64,000 bases of DNA from Stenogyne calaminthoides (taxonomy: Eukaryota; Streptophyta; Magnoliopsida; Lamiales; Lamiaceae): NCBI GenBank assembly GCA_037126765.1, contig JBBCBC010000022.1:18071758-18135757 (forward strand), read 5' to 3'. A program made the translations under genes and the position numbers. Below the pieces are notes generated by a model, which did not search any database, was not told the origin of the DNA, and worked only from the letters and a program-made list of their open reading frames with translations. Positions 11,090 to 23,405 of the stretch are shown one piece after another (within the stretch, counting starts at the first letter, position 1; every line of letters starts with the position of its first letter).

Positions 11090-13038
11090 TGTTGGGATAA
11101 CATTTGCCAAGATCTATCGGGATGACCTGATAAACACAAATTTAAATTAACAATTATTACTAGCAAGAATTTATGTAAGTGAATTCAAATAATAATTACA
11201 CCAACAACGACATGCAAATAAAATTCACGTAAAAGATCCTAGCATGCGGAATTTCTAGGAGTTTACGTAAACATACCCGTTTGAGAGACAGTCTGAGATG
11301 GACAGGATCAAGTATCTGGCTACCAACCAAAAGTCCTTTTCAAGTATTCCCAAGTCCTCGCTCAATAACCTGATGGGAGGTTCTCCGATGAACGATTTAT
11401 AAAACAAAGGAAAAAATAAAATTGTTGCACCACCTTTGTGGATTTCTAATATTTCCAACACATGGAATTGGTGCACGCAATTGAAATTTTTTCAAAAAAC
11501 ACAAATTGTTGACTTTTCAAAATATTTGATATTTTATCGAAGCTGATAGTTTTCCGAAAAAAGATCAATTCCTGTGTCTTGGGGATGAAATATTCATACC
11601 CTATTTATAATAGAGAGGGGGACGAAAATTAGGGCTCAAAATAGGGTTAGGAAAGATCTTTTCTTGATCTCCAAGAAATCTTGAATATATCCCATATATT
11701 CTTCTTTCCATGTGTATTTTTCCACAAAAATCTCACACCCTTATTTTGCCTAATATTTCGAAATAAATAGGAGATTCTCAAGATTGGATCTTTCTTGAAT
11801 TTATGAGATATTCTTGTATTCCAAGAATACATATCTTTTTCCATAAAATCTTTTCAAGAAAATCAAGAAAATCTTTCTTCCTATTATCTCTCTATAATTT
11901 TCGAATAAAGAGACCAAGTGAGAGATTTCTTGAATTTATGGGATAATCTTGTATTCCAAGAATACTTTATCTCCTTTCCATAAAATATTTTCAAGAAAAT
12001 CCTTCTCCCTCCTTTCTTTAATAAATTCGAAAAATTAAGGAAAAAATAATGCAACAATAATTTTTTTTATTTTAAGCACGTTTCATTTATTGGACTTTCA
12101 TTTGGGCTACTTGAGGGGCCTTTAGGAGAATTAAGATGGACCTTCCAATGGACTTCTGAATTCCAATATTGAGCCACAGTATAATCCAGTTCATTATTAT
12201 TAATTAATACCACTATATAATTAATATTGCACTATCCAACCTTAACCCATATTACGGTAATATGGCTCCCGATTATTATTTCCCGTGTTTAAGATTATTT
12301 ATTCCATTAAATAATTAAGCCACTGAAAAACTTTATATTAATTAATATCTTTATCCTTGGAGTAAGGACAGCTCAGCTATATTATCCATACCGGAAAATT
12401 AATTCCACTTGCAAGATTTGGTATGATAAAGGTTCCGAGCCCACCAAGGGGACCAATCACGCAAGACTTTGCAAGCACATGATTCTCTCAGATAATTTAG
12501 CAAATCGTCAGACAATTAATATTATTGCCCAAGATATAGGGTATCGAAGTCTCAATGATTCTCTTCCCATTTATAAGTCAAAGCAATAATTACTAATCGT
12601 ACACGGTCCTTATTAAGTGACAGAGATTAAGAAATCAACAACCACTGAGGTCTAACTCTTCATCCCTTAAGTCAGTGCGAATGAGTTTATCCTCTCTGCA
12701 GGTCCGCTTCAGCGCATCGAATGCACTAGTGTAATCTCTTGGTCAAGACAAGTCAATATGAGCCTTACACATCCACTTCTACCAATAGACTGTTCGGGTC
12801 TATCTAGGTTGTGAAACACGCACTAGTTTACAAGAGATTATTAACGTGATCTTCTGTGATCTTGTATCACCACGTTAACTACAATGTAACATGTGATATT
12901 ATATGAACGGTTTGCAATAAATATATATAACATTCAATCATATTAAAGCAACAGTGATAAATAATATATTTCAATAAATAAGTGTTTAATACATAGGTTA
13001 TACAAAGTGAAAACATACTTTCACGTATAACCCCAACA
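11090..13038 (-). repeat. F 3' LTR (1949 bp)
   Basis: Complete TG...CA LTR, adjacent to the PPT ATCTCCCACTTATACT (plus strand) at 13039. A TATA box (CTATTATAAATAG, minus) is near 11600. It is the fullest copy of the F LTR in the window. Confidence 0.9.
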
Positions 13039-13153
13039 ATCTCCCACTTATACTAAAAGTCTGCTTTTAAGTATACCACAACACGTCTAATGTATTATAT
13101 AGTGGCATCTAATGTCACCTACGTCAACCTAATAATATATCTCCCACTTATAC
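13039..13153 (-). other. F trailer with duplicated PPT
   Basis: Two near-identical purine tracts (minus strand AGTATAAGTGGGAGAT) lie at 13039-13055 and 13139-13155. The first touches the LTR and the second overlaps the RNase H stop. The same arrangement is seen in E and F'. Confidence 0.75.
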
Positions 13154-14022
13154 TCAAAGCAGATTGGCAACGCTAATGACACCCATTCCATCCACATGTC
13201 TCTCGAATGTTAACAGAGGCAGACCCTTTGTGAATGGATCAGCTAGGTTGTCTTCCGACGCGATCTTTACCACCTCTATATCTCCTCTATTAATGATTTT
13301 TCGTATAAAATGGTATTTCCTTTCAATGTGTTTGCTGGCTTTGTGAGCTCTCGGTTCCCTTGAATTTGCAACTGCTCCGACATTATCACAAAAAACAATG
13401 ATGGTGCTGGGCAAATTTGGAACAACGTCCAAGTCCACTAGGAAGTTCTTGAGCCACACCGCTTCTTTCGCTGCTTCAAAAGCAGCTACATATTCGGCTT
13501 CCATGGTAGAATCTGCGATGCATTTCTGCTTAATGCTTCTCCATGTTACACCTCCTCCCCCCAAACAAAACACACTACCCGAGGTAGATTTTCTGGAATC
13601 TATGTCCGATTGGAAATCCGAGTCCGTGTATCCAACTGGAAACAAACTGTCCGACTGGTAAACCAGCATTCTATCCCGAGTTCTTTTCAGAAACTTTAGA
13701 ATGTTCTTTAAGGCAGTCCAGTGTTGATTTCCGGGAATACATTGATATCTTGCCACCATGCCAACGGCGTAGCAAATATCCGGTCTCGTGCACAGCATTG
13801 CATACATAAGACTCCCTACTACCGACGCATAAGGAATGCCTTTTATATCATCTATCTCCCCTCGTGTCTTGGGACACATGTCTTTCGATAGATGGATTCC
13901 GTGCCTGAAGGGTACTAAACCTTTCTTGGAATCTTGCATGTTGAATCGCTTCAAAACAGTGTCTATGTATGAAGCTTGCAATAAGCCGATCATTCTTTTC
14001 TTTCGATCTCGAGTGATCTTGA
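13154..14022 (-). pseudogene. F RNase H with last RT residues, cut by E
   Basis: 279 residues are uninterrupted. RNase H motifs are GYTDSDF (first Asp), ADSTMEAEY (Glu), FCDNVGA (Asp) and DPFTKGL near the C-terminus; the enzyme removes the RNA strand during reverse transcription. It starts in the RT connection (ITRDRKKRMIGL) at 14022, where E interrupts it. The RT continues at 59572-59633. The terminal five bases CTTGA (14018-14022) are E's target duplication. The domain looks intact, but the element lacks gag to most of RT. Confidence 0.88.
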
Positions 14023-15348
14023 TGTTGGGGTTATACTAGAAAGTATGCTTTTACTTTGTATAACCAAACTGAATTTGTCTTATTTACTTAAATAAATTAT
14101 TTATCACTGATGCTTTAAATATCATTGAATGTTAAATATATTTACTGCATAATTATTCAATAAATAGTACATGTTACATTGTAGTTAATTTAGTGATACC
14201 AGGTCACAGAAGATTAAATTAACAGTCCCTTGTAACTAAAAGTAAGCTGTTCACGACCTAGATGGAAATGAACAATCCATCGTGAAAGGTTGAAGTGTAA
14301 GGCTCAGATTGGCTTGTCTTGACAAAGAGATTACACTAGTGCATGGCTGATGCACTGAATAGGACCTACAGGAAGAAAAATTCTTCAGCACTGAATTAGG
14401 AAGAATTAGACCTCAGTGGTTCGTTATTTCTTAATCTTCGTCTCTTAAATAGGATCGTGTGTGGTTAGTAATTATTGCTTTGACTTATGACGGATAGAGA
14501 ATCAATGAGATTCAATACTTTATATCTTGGGCAATATTATTAGTCACATGCGATTGCTAAGATTTAATACTAAGAATCGTGTGCAAGTACGCTTGTTCGA
14601 TTTGCCCCCTTGGGAGGTTCATAAGATTTATCATACCAAATCTTGCAAGTGGAATTAGTTTCCGGTATGGATAATAATGTTGAACCGTTCCTTGACCAAG
14701 GACAAAAGATATTAATTAAAGAAAAGCTATTTCAGTGGCTTGAATAAATTAATGGGCTGGATAAACACGGGAAATAATAACCGGGAGCCATATTAACAGT
14801 AATATGGGTTAAGATGGATAGTGCAATATTAATTATGTAGTGGGATTAATTAATATTTATGGGCTTGAATAATATTGTGGCTCTATTTAGATATTCAAAG
14901 TCTATTAGAATGTCTAATCTTAATTCTCATAAAGGCCCCTCAAGTAGCCCAAACATAATGTCCAATAACTGAAAAAGGTGTTTAAAATAAAATAAATTAT
15001 GGTTGCTTATTTTTTCCAATTTTTTTCGAAAAACATGAATAAAAAGGGAGAAAGATTTTCTTTGAATTTTTTTATGGAATGAGGATATGTATTCTTGGAA
15101 TACAAGATTATCTCATTAAATTCAAGAAATCTCCCACGTAGTTATTTATGTGGGATTTTCGAAAATTATGAGAAATAAAGGGAAAGAAATATTTTCTTGA
15201 TTTTCTTGAAAAGATATTGTGGAAGATATGTATTCGTGGAATACAAGTATATCTCATAAATTCAAGAAGATCCAAATCTTGGAATCTTTATCCTAAAATT
15301 TTAAAAATACCATAACAATAAGAGAGTGGGATTTTTATGGAATATTTT
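14023..15348 (+). repeat. E 5' LTR, first part (interrupted by B)
   Basis: It matches the 3' LTR from 57716 to about 59040. The last 5 bp ATTTT (15344-15348) are B's target duplication, repeated at 52202-52206. The uninterrupted sister sequence GGAATATTTTAATTATGG is at 59040-59057. Confidence 0.92.
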
Positions 15349-16507
15349 TGTAGGTCCCGAACGGGTTTCAGTGAGGGTTGAAGTCTAGAGGGGACGGGTG
15401 AATAGTCTTCAAAAACTTTTTCGTGGATCAGATGTGTTTGCACGTATGTCTGATCAGAGTGCGATGTGAATCAGTTTGGACTAATATCCGACTTACTGAT
15501 CTGGTAGACAAATCAGTTTATCAACTTAACTAATGGTACGGAAGATAAGTTAACCAGTGTAGAAAACCAGTTTTACTCAAATGAGATTCTGACCAACAGT
15601 TTGGATCAAGTGACTAAAATGTCAAACTGATCAGATCAGTAGCTTGATGCTAATCTAATTTAGGTACAGAATATGCATGCAAATAACAAGTTGTGTGAAG
15701 ATGTGTAAAGCAGATTAAAGGCACACAGATTTATAGTGGTTCGGACAACTTGTCCTACGTCCACTCTTCCCTATCAGCAGGGGCACCAACTTTACCAACT
15801 GGACTAAGTTTAATGTGTTAGTCCAACACAGTACAACCAACAGATATTTAACGAGTTCACACTCAACCAATCCCATAAATCTAATCTAGAAACCCTAGAT
15901 AGAAATCTTGCTATAACAAACTTAACCTAACACAGTTTTGGTATAAGATTTGTTTTGTTCCAACTGAATACTATCCTATCTTTTGATTAGCCTAAAGCTA
16001 GAGGATAAGTATTCTGCTAAGAACTAAGGGGTGAACACTTAAGATTAACTCTTGTGATTGTGTTCTTCGTGCGGAAATCTTGAGAGCTTTTGCTTGTGAA
16101 TAATTTCCGTAACCTTACTCTGAAGGTTTTATTCCTTATTTATAGGCACGAAATCGAACTAGCCATTGGAGAGCAATTCGAATTTCGATATATTTTAGGT
16201 AGACTTACAGGCTTGACTTGATGTGCGCAGAAAGGCCATACCGTCTTCATGCAATATTGTCCTTTCTAGTCGTTTGGCTTGATACACCATATCCTGAAAT
16301 CTTCAGAACCGTACATACGTGTCTCTTTCCAAGTGGCTAAACAAGTACACTTGTTGGGAGATGAATTTAATAAAGAAGTTTTGATTAGATCCCAAAAACC
16401 CTGAGTATGACATGTTCAGGATAACCTTGATAGACTGAGTCAGGTTTCAGTATAGATTGTTCAGGAAGTTATCTGCACCATGTATAGTCAGCAGATATAG
16501 ATCAAAG

Positions 16508-16870
16508 TTAGATTTTGAAGACATCAAGACTCAAGAAGTAATCAAGACATCAAGACTCAAGAAGTTTCAAGACACCGGCGACTCAAGATGTCACTAAAGA
16601 CATCAAGACTCAAGAAGTTGTCAAGACATCAAGACTCAAGAAGTTGTCAAGACATCAAGACTCAAGATGTCATCGAAGACACCGAAAACTCAAAGAAGTT
16701 GTCAAGACATCAAGACTCAAGAAGTTGTCAAGACATCAAGACTCAGATGTCATCAAGACTCAAGATATCATCAAGACATTGAAGACTCAAGATGTCATCA
16801 AGACATCAAGACTCGTAAGATATCAAGACCCAAGAGGTTATCAAGACTCAAAGAAGATATCAATACTCAA
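16508..16870 (+). repeat. Minisatellite in A-family LTR U3
   Basis: Tandem short units built on CATCAAGACTCAAGAAGTTG, with variants such as TCAAGATGTCATC. Reading frames across it are repeat artefacts (peptides of the type RHQDSRSCQD). Related blocks are on the minus strand at 1440-1700, 6060-6300 and 43750-43990. Confidence 0.8.
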
Positions 16871-17329
16871 GATAACCTCGAATGTTCAGAGGCACCGAAT
16901 ATATCTATCTGAAGACTACAAAACTGAGAAAAACGCAAATATTCAGAAAAGTAGATATTGTCCAAAACATTCATATGCAGACAAAAGGAACTAAGTCTAA
17001 GTGTTGTTTAAGGTTGTCTCATTCAGAGAGATTGACCAAAAAGAGCCATTTCGTTTGTCTACATTCACTGAAGACAAGAACCAATCGAGGAAGACAACAT
17101 CAGATTTTTTATCGACATCGAAAAGCGACGGACCACTCAATCATGTCGGTAGTACTAAGTTCCGCATCGCAAAAATTGGTGATTGGCTACATGACTGCAT
17201 ATTTCCTAAAACATGCAAGAGAGTATTCAAACCCTAAATATAGTCGTTCATCAAACACCAAAAGAGGAAACCCTTGATACTATCTCCTCCAACGGATAGT
17301 TTTTCAAGAGTGACCTTGGTGAATTTGCC

Positions 17330-17338
17330 TATAAATAC
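17330..17338 (+). promoter_or_regulatory. TATA box of A-family LTR
   Basis: CTATAAATA lies in the LTR before the segment ending in AACTCAAGAGCTCATTC. The same motif occurs in minus orientation in both A1 LTRs (TATTTATAG near 960 and 5540). Confidence 0.55.
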
Positions 17339-18836
17339 CAGTGACCCTTTACATTGAGAGGTTATGGGAAATTTCAAACCAACTCAAGAGCTCATTCGTA
17401 TTATTGCAAATTGAAGCACTCGAAAACCCTAGAATTTTCCAAGTGTTTCACATTAGAGAGAGCTCACTATTCTAAGCCTAGAATGATAGATATATCCAAA
17501 GCTTAGAAGAGATATCCTAGCCTATGCATATGTTCTTATTGTAAAGGATATCTCACCCTAGTTGGAAACAAACCCAAAACCCAAACCCTTTGTTAAGGTA
17601 GTTTGTGTGTGTTTTGTTGGTGAGTTAGAGTTGTAAAGTGTTAGTAAGTTGCAGTGAGTTAGCCACAAAACTCTAGAGAAGAAGTTAGTAAGCTACTTGT
17701 GGTAGTCTGAACACTTGTGTGTGTTTGAGTTAGTAAGCTGCAGTGAGTCAGCCAGAAAACTCAAGGTAGAAAAGTGAGTAAGCTACAGTGAGTTAGCCGG
17801 AAAGCTTTAGGAAGTGGTTAAGGAATTTCTCTGAAGATTAGAGAGAGTGGACGTAGGAGCTTGAGTCACTGAAGCACTATAATTGCTGTGTTGTTTTGCT
17901 TTCTGTACTGCATTATTATCTGTGGCATGTTTTTCACTGAAAGCATAGTTCACTGATATTCAGTTGGAGCCAATCCACTGAACTTGCATCAAATTGATCA
18001 CAACCTTAATCATTGTTTTTATTGAAGGGAAGATTTTCAGCAAATCTAAAACGAGTATAAACTTAGGGCCAACCATTTCGCACACTTGAGTAGCTAGAAT
18101 AGATAGTTACCAAACTGAACTAACTCTACTGAGGGTTCAGTAAGATAATTATCTGATCCAAGCGCCTCAGGATCTCTGATAAACTCGAGCTCGGTTGGGC
18201 TTAATCAAGCTTCCGAAAGCAAACGGATCATTGTCTCGATGAGACTTTGACTCAGGGCAATCCTTGCTTCTCAGGGTAAAATCATCAGGATAACCTGACC
18301 CATCTGACCTCAGTGAAAGAAAAGTTTTAAAAATCACTGAACACGTGTATTCCCCCCCATACACGTGTGAGACTCGTTAGCACCGGGACCAACAACACTT
18401 ATTCGGCGTCTTTGAAAAGCTTTGACTTAAGTATACTTCGAGTCTGAGAAACATCGTATGCCTTAAGGATAAGAAGAAGTACTTATCATGGTTCTTTCTT
18501 GGCCTCTACTGATCTGTTGTCCATCAGATCAGTAGTCTTGAGTCATCTGATAAGGTTGTCTTAGCTGCAACTTATCGACTCTGCTGATGTCTACATAGAG
18601 TAGGTCTTCTGATGTGATTCAGGTCTTCCTTATGATCTTCTCTTCTGATCTTGATCCTGAACTTCACTTCTGATCTTCATATATTGAGTTTCCCCTCAAT
18701 ATGTGACCTAATCTAAATCATCAGTTGTCTAACATGTTCAGCTGGTTTCCTATCTATTCATCAGTCGACTAACAGGTTTGACTGGTCCTATTACACCTGT
18801 TTTGGAACTTCCATCAAAACTCCAAATTTCCCAACA

Positions 18837-18864
18837 CTTTTCCCCTTTTTGATGGAACCAAAAC
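18837..18864 (-). other. B polypurine tract
   Basis: Minus strand TTCCATCAAAAAGGGGAAAAG is adjacent to the B 3' LTR and preceded by GTTTTGG. Same motif as D's tract at 40651-40671. Bases 18865-19044 are trailer without coding signal. Confidence 0.8.
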
Positions 18865-19044
18865 TTAATCAGAAAGGATGCTGAACATAAATAAAGCAGT
18901 ATAAATAAAAGAGACAGTTCATCAGAAGACAATGAGATTTTGTCTTAAGATCAGAGAAATAGGATATTTCATTAATAGCGTGTGAGAATTACAAGTACAA
19001 AGTGAAATGTACCTATCCTGATCTTACAAAATAAGTCTTCTGAT

Positions 19045-22000
19045 TCAGTATCTCTCCTCCAAAGGAACTTCATAGAAGTTGAACAATCTTGTCTTTATCT
19101 GAGCAACCTTGTCTTCATCAGTGATGTCATCTTTTTCAAGGCATCTGTTAAGAGTGTCATTAAAAGCAATCTTGTCCAATTTTCCGTCCGGAGTCTTCTT
19201 GTAGTCCATCACCTCAATGTCTGGTGCGACTGGTGTGCTGCTCAACATTTTCGCCTCCCTCATCAGCTCGGCAAAGAATTCTGGATGTTTGTTACTCAAC
19301 CAGTCTCTGAACATGTCATTCTTGTCAGTTTCAGTTGGGATGACCTGGTTGATGTAAGCTGAAATGTACCATTCTGCTTTGATTATCTTCCAAGTTCCTT
19401 GCAGGTCTGGACGAGCTCGTACTATTAGATCAACATCAGCATCTAGGATTGGCTCAACATAGTGCGATCGTTCTTCTTCTCCTGCCACAAAGCCTTTCAT
19501 CTTCTTCAACCGATAGGCTTTGTCAAGCTGTGCTGCTTCTTCCCTTCTTCTTTGCCTCTCTGCCTCTGCTTTCTTTAGCTCTTCTTCTTTTCTTTTATCT
19601 TGAAGAGCAGCTGGAGCTTTCTTTTTGGCAACCATGACTTTCTTGCCTTTCTTTCTTGCTGGTTCGTCTGATTCAGTTGAAGATTCGACCAGCTCAGCTT
19701 TCTCCAACTCAGCAGCAGCTTGGGCATCTTTCCTTAGTGTCTTTTTGTCCAATGTAATCTGGATGCCCGCCACATAGTTTTCAACTTGGTTCAGCCTTCC
19801 CTGAATATCAGCATCCTTAGCTTCTTCCCCCTTTTTGGTTCTTTCAAAAAGGCCCTTGAGTTCAACACTTAAATTGGTAATCTTCGAAGATAAGTCTTGT
19901 TGAAGATTTTTAAGGGCTGGGGATTCAACTTCAGCAGCAGGTTGAACTTGGGCAACAACAGTTAACATCTGTTCTTCTGCTTTGTTTACCACATTGCTAA
20001 CTCTGTCAAAAAGACTATCAAGCTTATCTGCTATAGAATTTGCCTTGTGCTGTGCAGCAGCCAGATCCTCATACAGCTTGGTCATTTTGACCATCTGTTC
20101 GTTCATCATCGGAGAACTGTTGGGATCTTACTTACGCCGATCTCAAATGCATCTTTTGTGTCATCTCAAGCAATTTGTCAGCTGTTGTGTCCCTGACATC
20201 TTCTGCAATTCTGGCCCAGTGCTCTGAGATGCACTCTCTCTCTGATCTGATAGCTTTTTCGATCTGAGCTGGTACAAAGAAGATGACATCGTCTCTGAAC
20301 ATGTTGGCCATATTAGCCCTGAAGGATGTCCTGATGTGCTTCATCAGATTCTCCTCAAAATGTGGAGAGGTTTGGAAAATTTGTACCAATTGACCCGTTG
20401 AAGAAGAAGGTCCCTCAACATCGCCTTTCACTACCGGACTTTCTTCGCCAAATAAATCGACTAACTCCTCGGCTGCTTGTGCCTCAGTTGATGGGGACTC
20501 TACCGCTTCTCCCACAACTGCTTCATCGGCGACTGCCTCAACTTCTTCTGGTTCTTCAATGATAACCATCTCTTTAGCAGTTTGCTCCGTGTCAGCCATT
20601 TGTTCAAAAACTTCTTTCACTTCAATCGGCCTTCCAGCCTCAACCTCTTCTTCAAACCATCTCCTTTACTGCAGTGTTCTGCTGTAGTTAACCATTTTGT
20701 GAGTGATCTCCCTGTGCAATGGAGTGTCCGACATTACCAACTTCCTGGTTATCAGCCCAGCCACTGCATCATCAGAGATCAGATCTGTGGCAATCTCCAC
20801 CTCAGCTATCCTTCTCATCTCAAGTTCGTATTCCAGGAATGGGCGAATGCCACCCTTCTGCTCAAGCACAGTTCCAAAGTCTTCAAACTTTTTCAAGCGG
20901 ATGGCTCGCCAGGCGAGAACAACAGTCCGTGACTCTAGCTTCACCTCCAATTCTGGATATTTCTCTGGCGGTTTCTCCAAATATACGTGAATAATTTTCT
21001 CTCTGTGAAAGAGATCGGAGCATGTGCAGATCTTTGGTGCAGTCTTTGGTGCCGCTTCAACTTTAGCTTCAGCGGCCGGAGAAGCCGGGTTTGGAGAAAG
21101 GGATCATAGTCAATGGTTCTGGATCATCAATCGAATTTGAGGAGATGAGATTGGGCCGATCCGATGATCAATTGGTGATGGTCTCTTCTTTTGTGTCTCA
21201 GAGTGAGAAAAACGTTGGTGCAAAGATGAGACCTCGACCCTTGACCTGTCCTCTTCTTGGGGAGTCTGCTGATGGGCACATTGTCCGCATCAGAATCAGA
21301 TAATTTGTCCAATATCTGAAATCCCTTGGACTTCCCTTTTCCAGCAACTGGAACACTCGTAGCTGGTTTTGCTATCTTGACTGTTGGTTCCCTGATAGAG
21401 ATCCCCTTTTCTGGTTTCCTTGCAGCAATTTTCTTCTTCTGTCCTACTGCTCCTTTCTTCCTGACCTCCACAGCTGGTTTCACAGCTGCCTCTTCATCAT
21501 CATCAATGCTAGGCCCGAATTGCCTTTGTCCGATATAAGCATTCTTTTGTGGGTCAGCACGTACAGAATCATCTCGTCCTCACTCCATTCCCTATCCTTC
21601 ATCATATCAATCAGAATCAATGATACCTTAAGTAACATTGTGATTTTGGCAGCCAGAACAATCTTTCCACCTTTGGATACAAACTTTGTTGACTCCTCCA
21701 GCAACCTCCATTTCAGAAACCCTAGCCAATCAATCTTTGCCTTGTCGATTATGGCATTCATTATTCTGGCCTTCTCTAGGGTTATGGCATCCGGGCTGTA
21801 AGAAATTTCTGCTATCACTTTCTGGACAATATCGAACAGCAATCGATATTTTCTCCTCAACATAGGTTTCTTTAAACCCTTGGTGTGATGTGAATTGGTA
21901 GGTCGTAGCAGGTTTCTGATTACATCATTTCCTTTAGCCACCCTGTAGACATCCGACATAATCCCATCCTCTGGTGACGGCAAACGAAAGATTCAAAACA

Positions 22001-22124
22001 AGTCTGCATCGGTGACTTCCAGCCATTCACCTTGGACCTCTGAGTACAACACACCGTCATGTTCCGGGGAATTTTGTGAAGAACAATGTGCGGTCTCTGT
22101 AACATGTCTAACTTTGGGTGCCAT
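19045..22124 (-). pseudogene. B env-like 3' ORF, five frame segments
   Basis: Segments in order: ATG at 22124 (MAPKVRHVTE, short, ends in a stop near 21995), 21983-21480, 21483-21127, 20980-20666, 20620-20132 and 20109-19045. The N-terminal domain shares RRKYRLLFDIVQKVI and DWLGFLKWRL with D's gene at 37018. The middle shares AWRAIRLKKFEDF with D's FWRDIRLKSIEEF. The last segment is 354 residues: coiled coil (about 1-150), a Lys/Glu/Arg-rich helix (about 160-205) and the conserved C-terminal domain (W-K-I-I-K-A-E-W-Y, FRDWLSNKHP, FNFYEVP). B appears to lack part of the N-terminal domain present in D. No transmembrane segment is visible. Function unknown; Sireviruses are known to carry an ORF at this position. 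Confidence 0.75.
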
Positions 22125-22126
22125 TT

Positions 22127-22354
22127 CTGCAAATACACTAAAATTCTCAATTTCTATCAAATATTCGCATAAAACTCAAATACAGATACAAAACCATTTC
22201 AATAGCAAATAAGAGCATATCTAAGACCAAATTTAAATTACCAGTTAGATCTAGAAAAATATGAACAAGTAAACGTTTTGGAATTTGTAGAGAAATTTTA
22301 GAGATTTGAGTTTTGTGATAATGGTGGAGTGGGAGGGTTTTTGGAATTATAAAC
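22127..22354 (-). promoter_or_regulatory. B env-like gene: TATA box and 5'-UTR intron
   Basis: Minus strand TTTATAAT (22347-22354) lies about 225 bp before the ATG. The leader ends AACTG|GTAATTT (donor at 22241-22240). An acceptor TTTGCAG|AAATGG (22128-22127) sits three bases from the ATG at 22124, giving a 115-bp putative intron. D has the same donor (CTG|GTAATTT) and acceptor context (CAG|AAATGG). Splicing is inferred from this conservation, not shown. Confidence 0.6.
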
Positions 22355-23204
22355 GAGAGGGAAACCCAATCATTTTAAAAACTGGGAACCCAAAAGACAT
22401 CCAATCACAATCTATGGTTGATATTAGGCGGTTGGTTAAAGTAAACATCGTGCGGCTTAGAAAAAAATTGTAGGCCACAACTTTTGGATTTAAAAAATCG
22501 TGATAAATGCATTTAATACAAAATCCTCGCGTCCGCATTTAATGAAAGACAGAGTGACGTCATACTCATTAAGTAGATAAGAATAAACAAATAAGGAAAA
22601 CATAAACAGTAAAGGGATCAAAAAAGCGTATCTAATTGACTGATATTGTCCCTCTTTTCTGATTTTCAATATGTTGAACCTAATGTATCCTCTAAGCCTT
22701 AGTATTTTCCCACCGTCTGTTCTGCTCAAATCAGTCCTCTACTGATCTTTTCTGATCAAATGAACTTCCCCCTTCATCTGACCTTCCTTTCTGATCATTT
22801 CCCAATGATCTCTTCTGATCAGATGAAGTTCTCTTTTCATCTGACCATCTTACATGTTGTATCTGATCCAACTCTTCTGAATTATTGATCTTACCGTGTA
22901 GCCTATACCTTAGCAAGTTTTCCCAACTATGTCCAACTTAGCTGATCAGATTTCGTTGAACCAATTGAACCAATCTGATCCTATCCGGGTCTTGGAGTGT
23001 GCTCCCGCCAAAACCTAATTCTCGGAAAGTCAAACGGTCGCCTCGATTTCCTGAATCGGCGTGATGTGACATACCCGCAATGATGGTCTGTCACTTTGTG
23101 ACGTCAATTTCTTTTGGAGGGGTCAAAATTTTTAAAAATTGCGCTTTGTGACGTCAATAGGCTTCTTCTATTCCGGCAAGCCCTCCGGTTCTCAGTCCAT
23201 CCCT
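22355..23204. other. Divergent intergenic interval in B
   Basis: No coding signal. 22731-22870 is rich in TCTGATC/GATCAGA repeats. 23000-23070 (CTCCCGCCAAAAC ... GTCGCCTCGATT) matches, in reverse orientation, 36110-36175 of D, so the interval is ancestral to both elements. Two perfect TGACGTCA palindromes lie at 23099-23106 and 23149-23156, exactly 50 bp apart, in a duplicated CTTTGTGACGTCAAT block upstream of the antisense ORF. Confidence 0.6.
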
Positions 23205-23405
23205 ATGCTTCCCTTGTTTCTGATCTCGTCCACATCGGAAGATAACCAAATGGCCATTGCTAAGCTTCACTGCCACCCTGCTTGCGGATTTGTTGCCTTT
23301 ATCATGGAGGTGGCCGTCTATGCCTTGTGTTCCGATCGAGACGACGTGGTTAACATCAATGAGCAATTTTTGACATGTAATATGGATTTAGTATTGTATA
23401 TGTGA
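23205..23405 (+). CDS. Antisense ORF conserved between B and D (short form)
   Basis: 66 codons from ATG 23205, on the strand opposite to B. The frame stays open upstream to 23139 but without an ATG. The protein matches D's antisense ORF: S-S-T-S-E-D/S-S-S-S-K-I, then AKL-x2-H, LCSDRDDVVNIN against LCAYRDDGISIN, and NMDLVLYM against NMSLVYGL. It lies between RNase H and the env-like gene, divergent from the latter. It is followed by a 3' region with GACC(T/C)(T/C)CGGGTC and TATCAATGAAA that D also has. I do not recognise the family. It could be a decayed captured host gene. The right-hand duplicate (44185 onward) keeps only its last third. Confidence 0.5.
   Translation: MLPLFLISSTSEDNQMAIAKLHCHPACGFVAFIMEVAVYALCSDRDDVVNINEQFLTCNMDLVLYM

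Larger units (their letters stand above)
16352..18394 (+). repeat. Solo A-family LTR (2043 bp)
   Basis: TGTTGGGAGATG to GGGACCAACA with perfect ACACT duplications at 16347-16351 and 18395-18399. No interior accompanies it, so it is a product of LTR-LTR recombination. The intact target is visible at 51750-51765 (AAGTACACTTATTCGG). Confidence 0.93.
15349..18836 (-). repeat. B 3' LTR, split by a solo A-family LTR
   Basis: Starts TGTAGGTCCCGAACGGG and ends AATTTCCCAACA. Removing 16352-18399 leaves about 1440 bp, against 1448 bp in the 5' LTR at 50754-52201. It is related to the D LTRs (1.77 kb), which carry an extra minisatellite block. Confidence 0.9.

Noticed and set aside
16508..16870. Possible CRISPR-like array
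   Set aside because: Units are direct tandem repeats without unique spacers, in a plant LTR.
16588..17277. Overlapping plus-strand reading frames of 60-130 codons
   Set aside because: They translate the LTR minisatellite and U3 in several frames; no conserved protein and they lie wholly inside a solo LTR.
19449..20932. Plus-strand frames opposite the B env-like ORF (Leu/Ser-rich)
   Set aside because: Antisense shadows of a Lys/Glu-rich coding strand; not conserved in A1 or D.
23139..23204. Upstream extension of the B antisense ORF
   Set aside because: No ATG; the first in-frame ATG is 23205, and D's N-terminus does not clearly align here.
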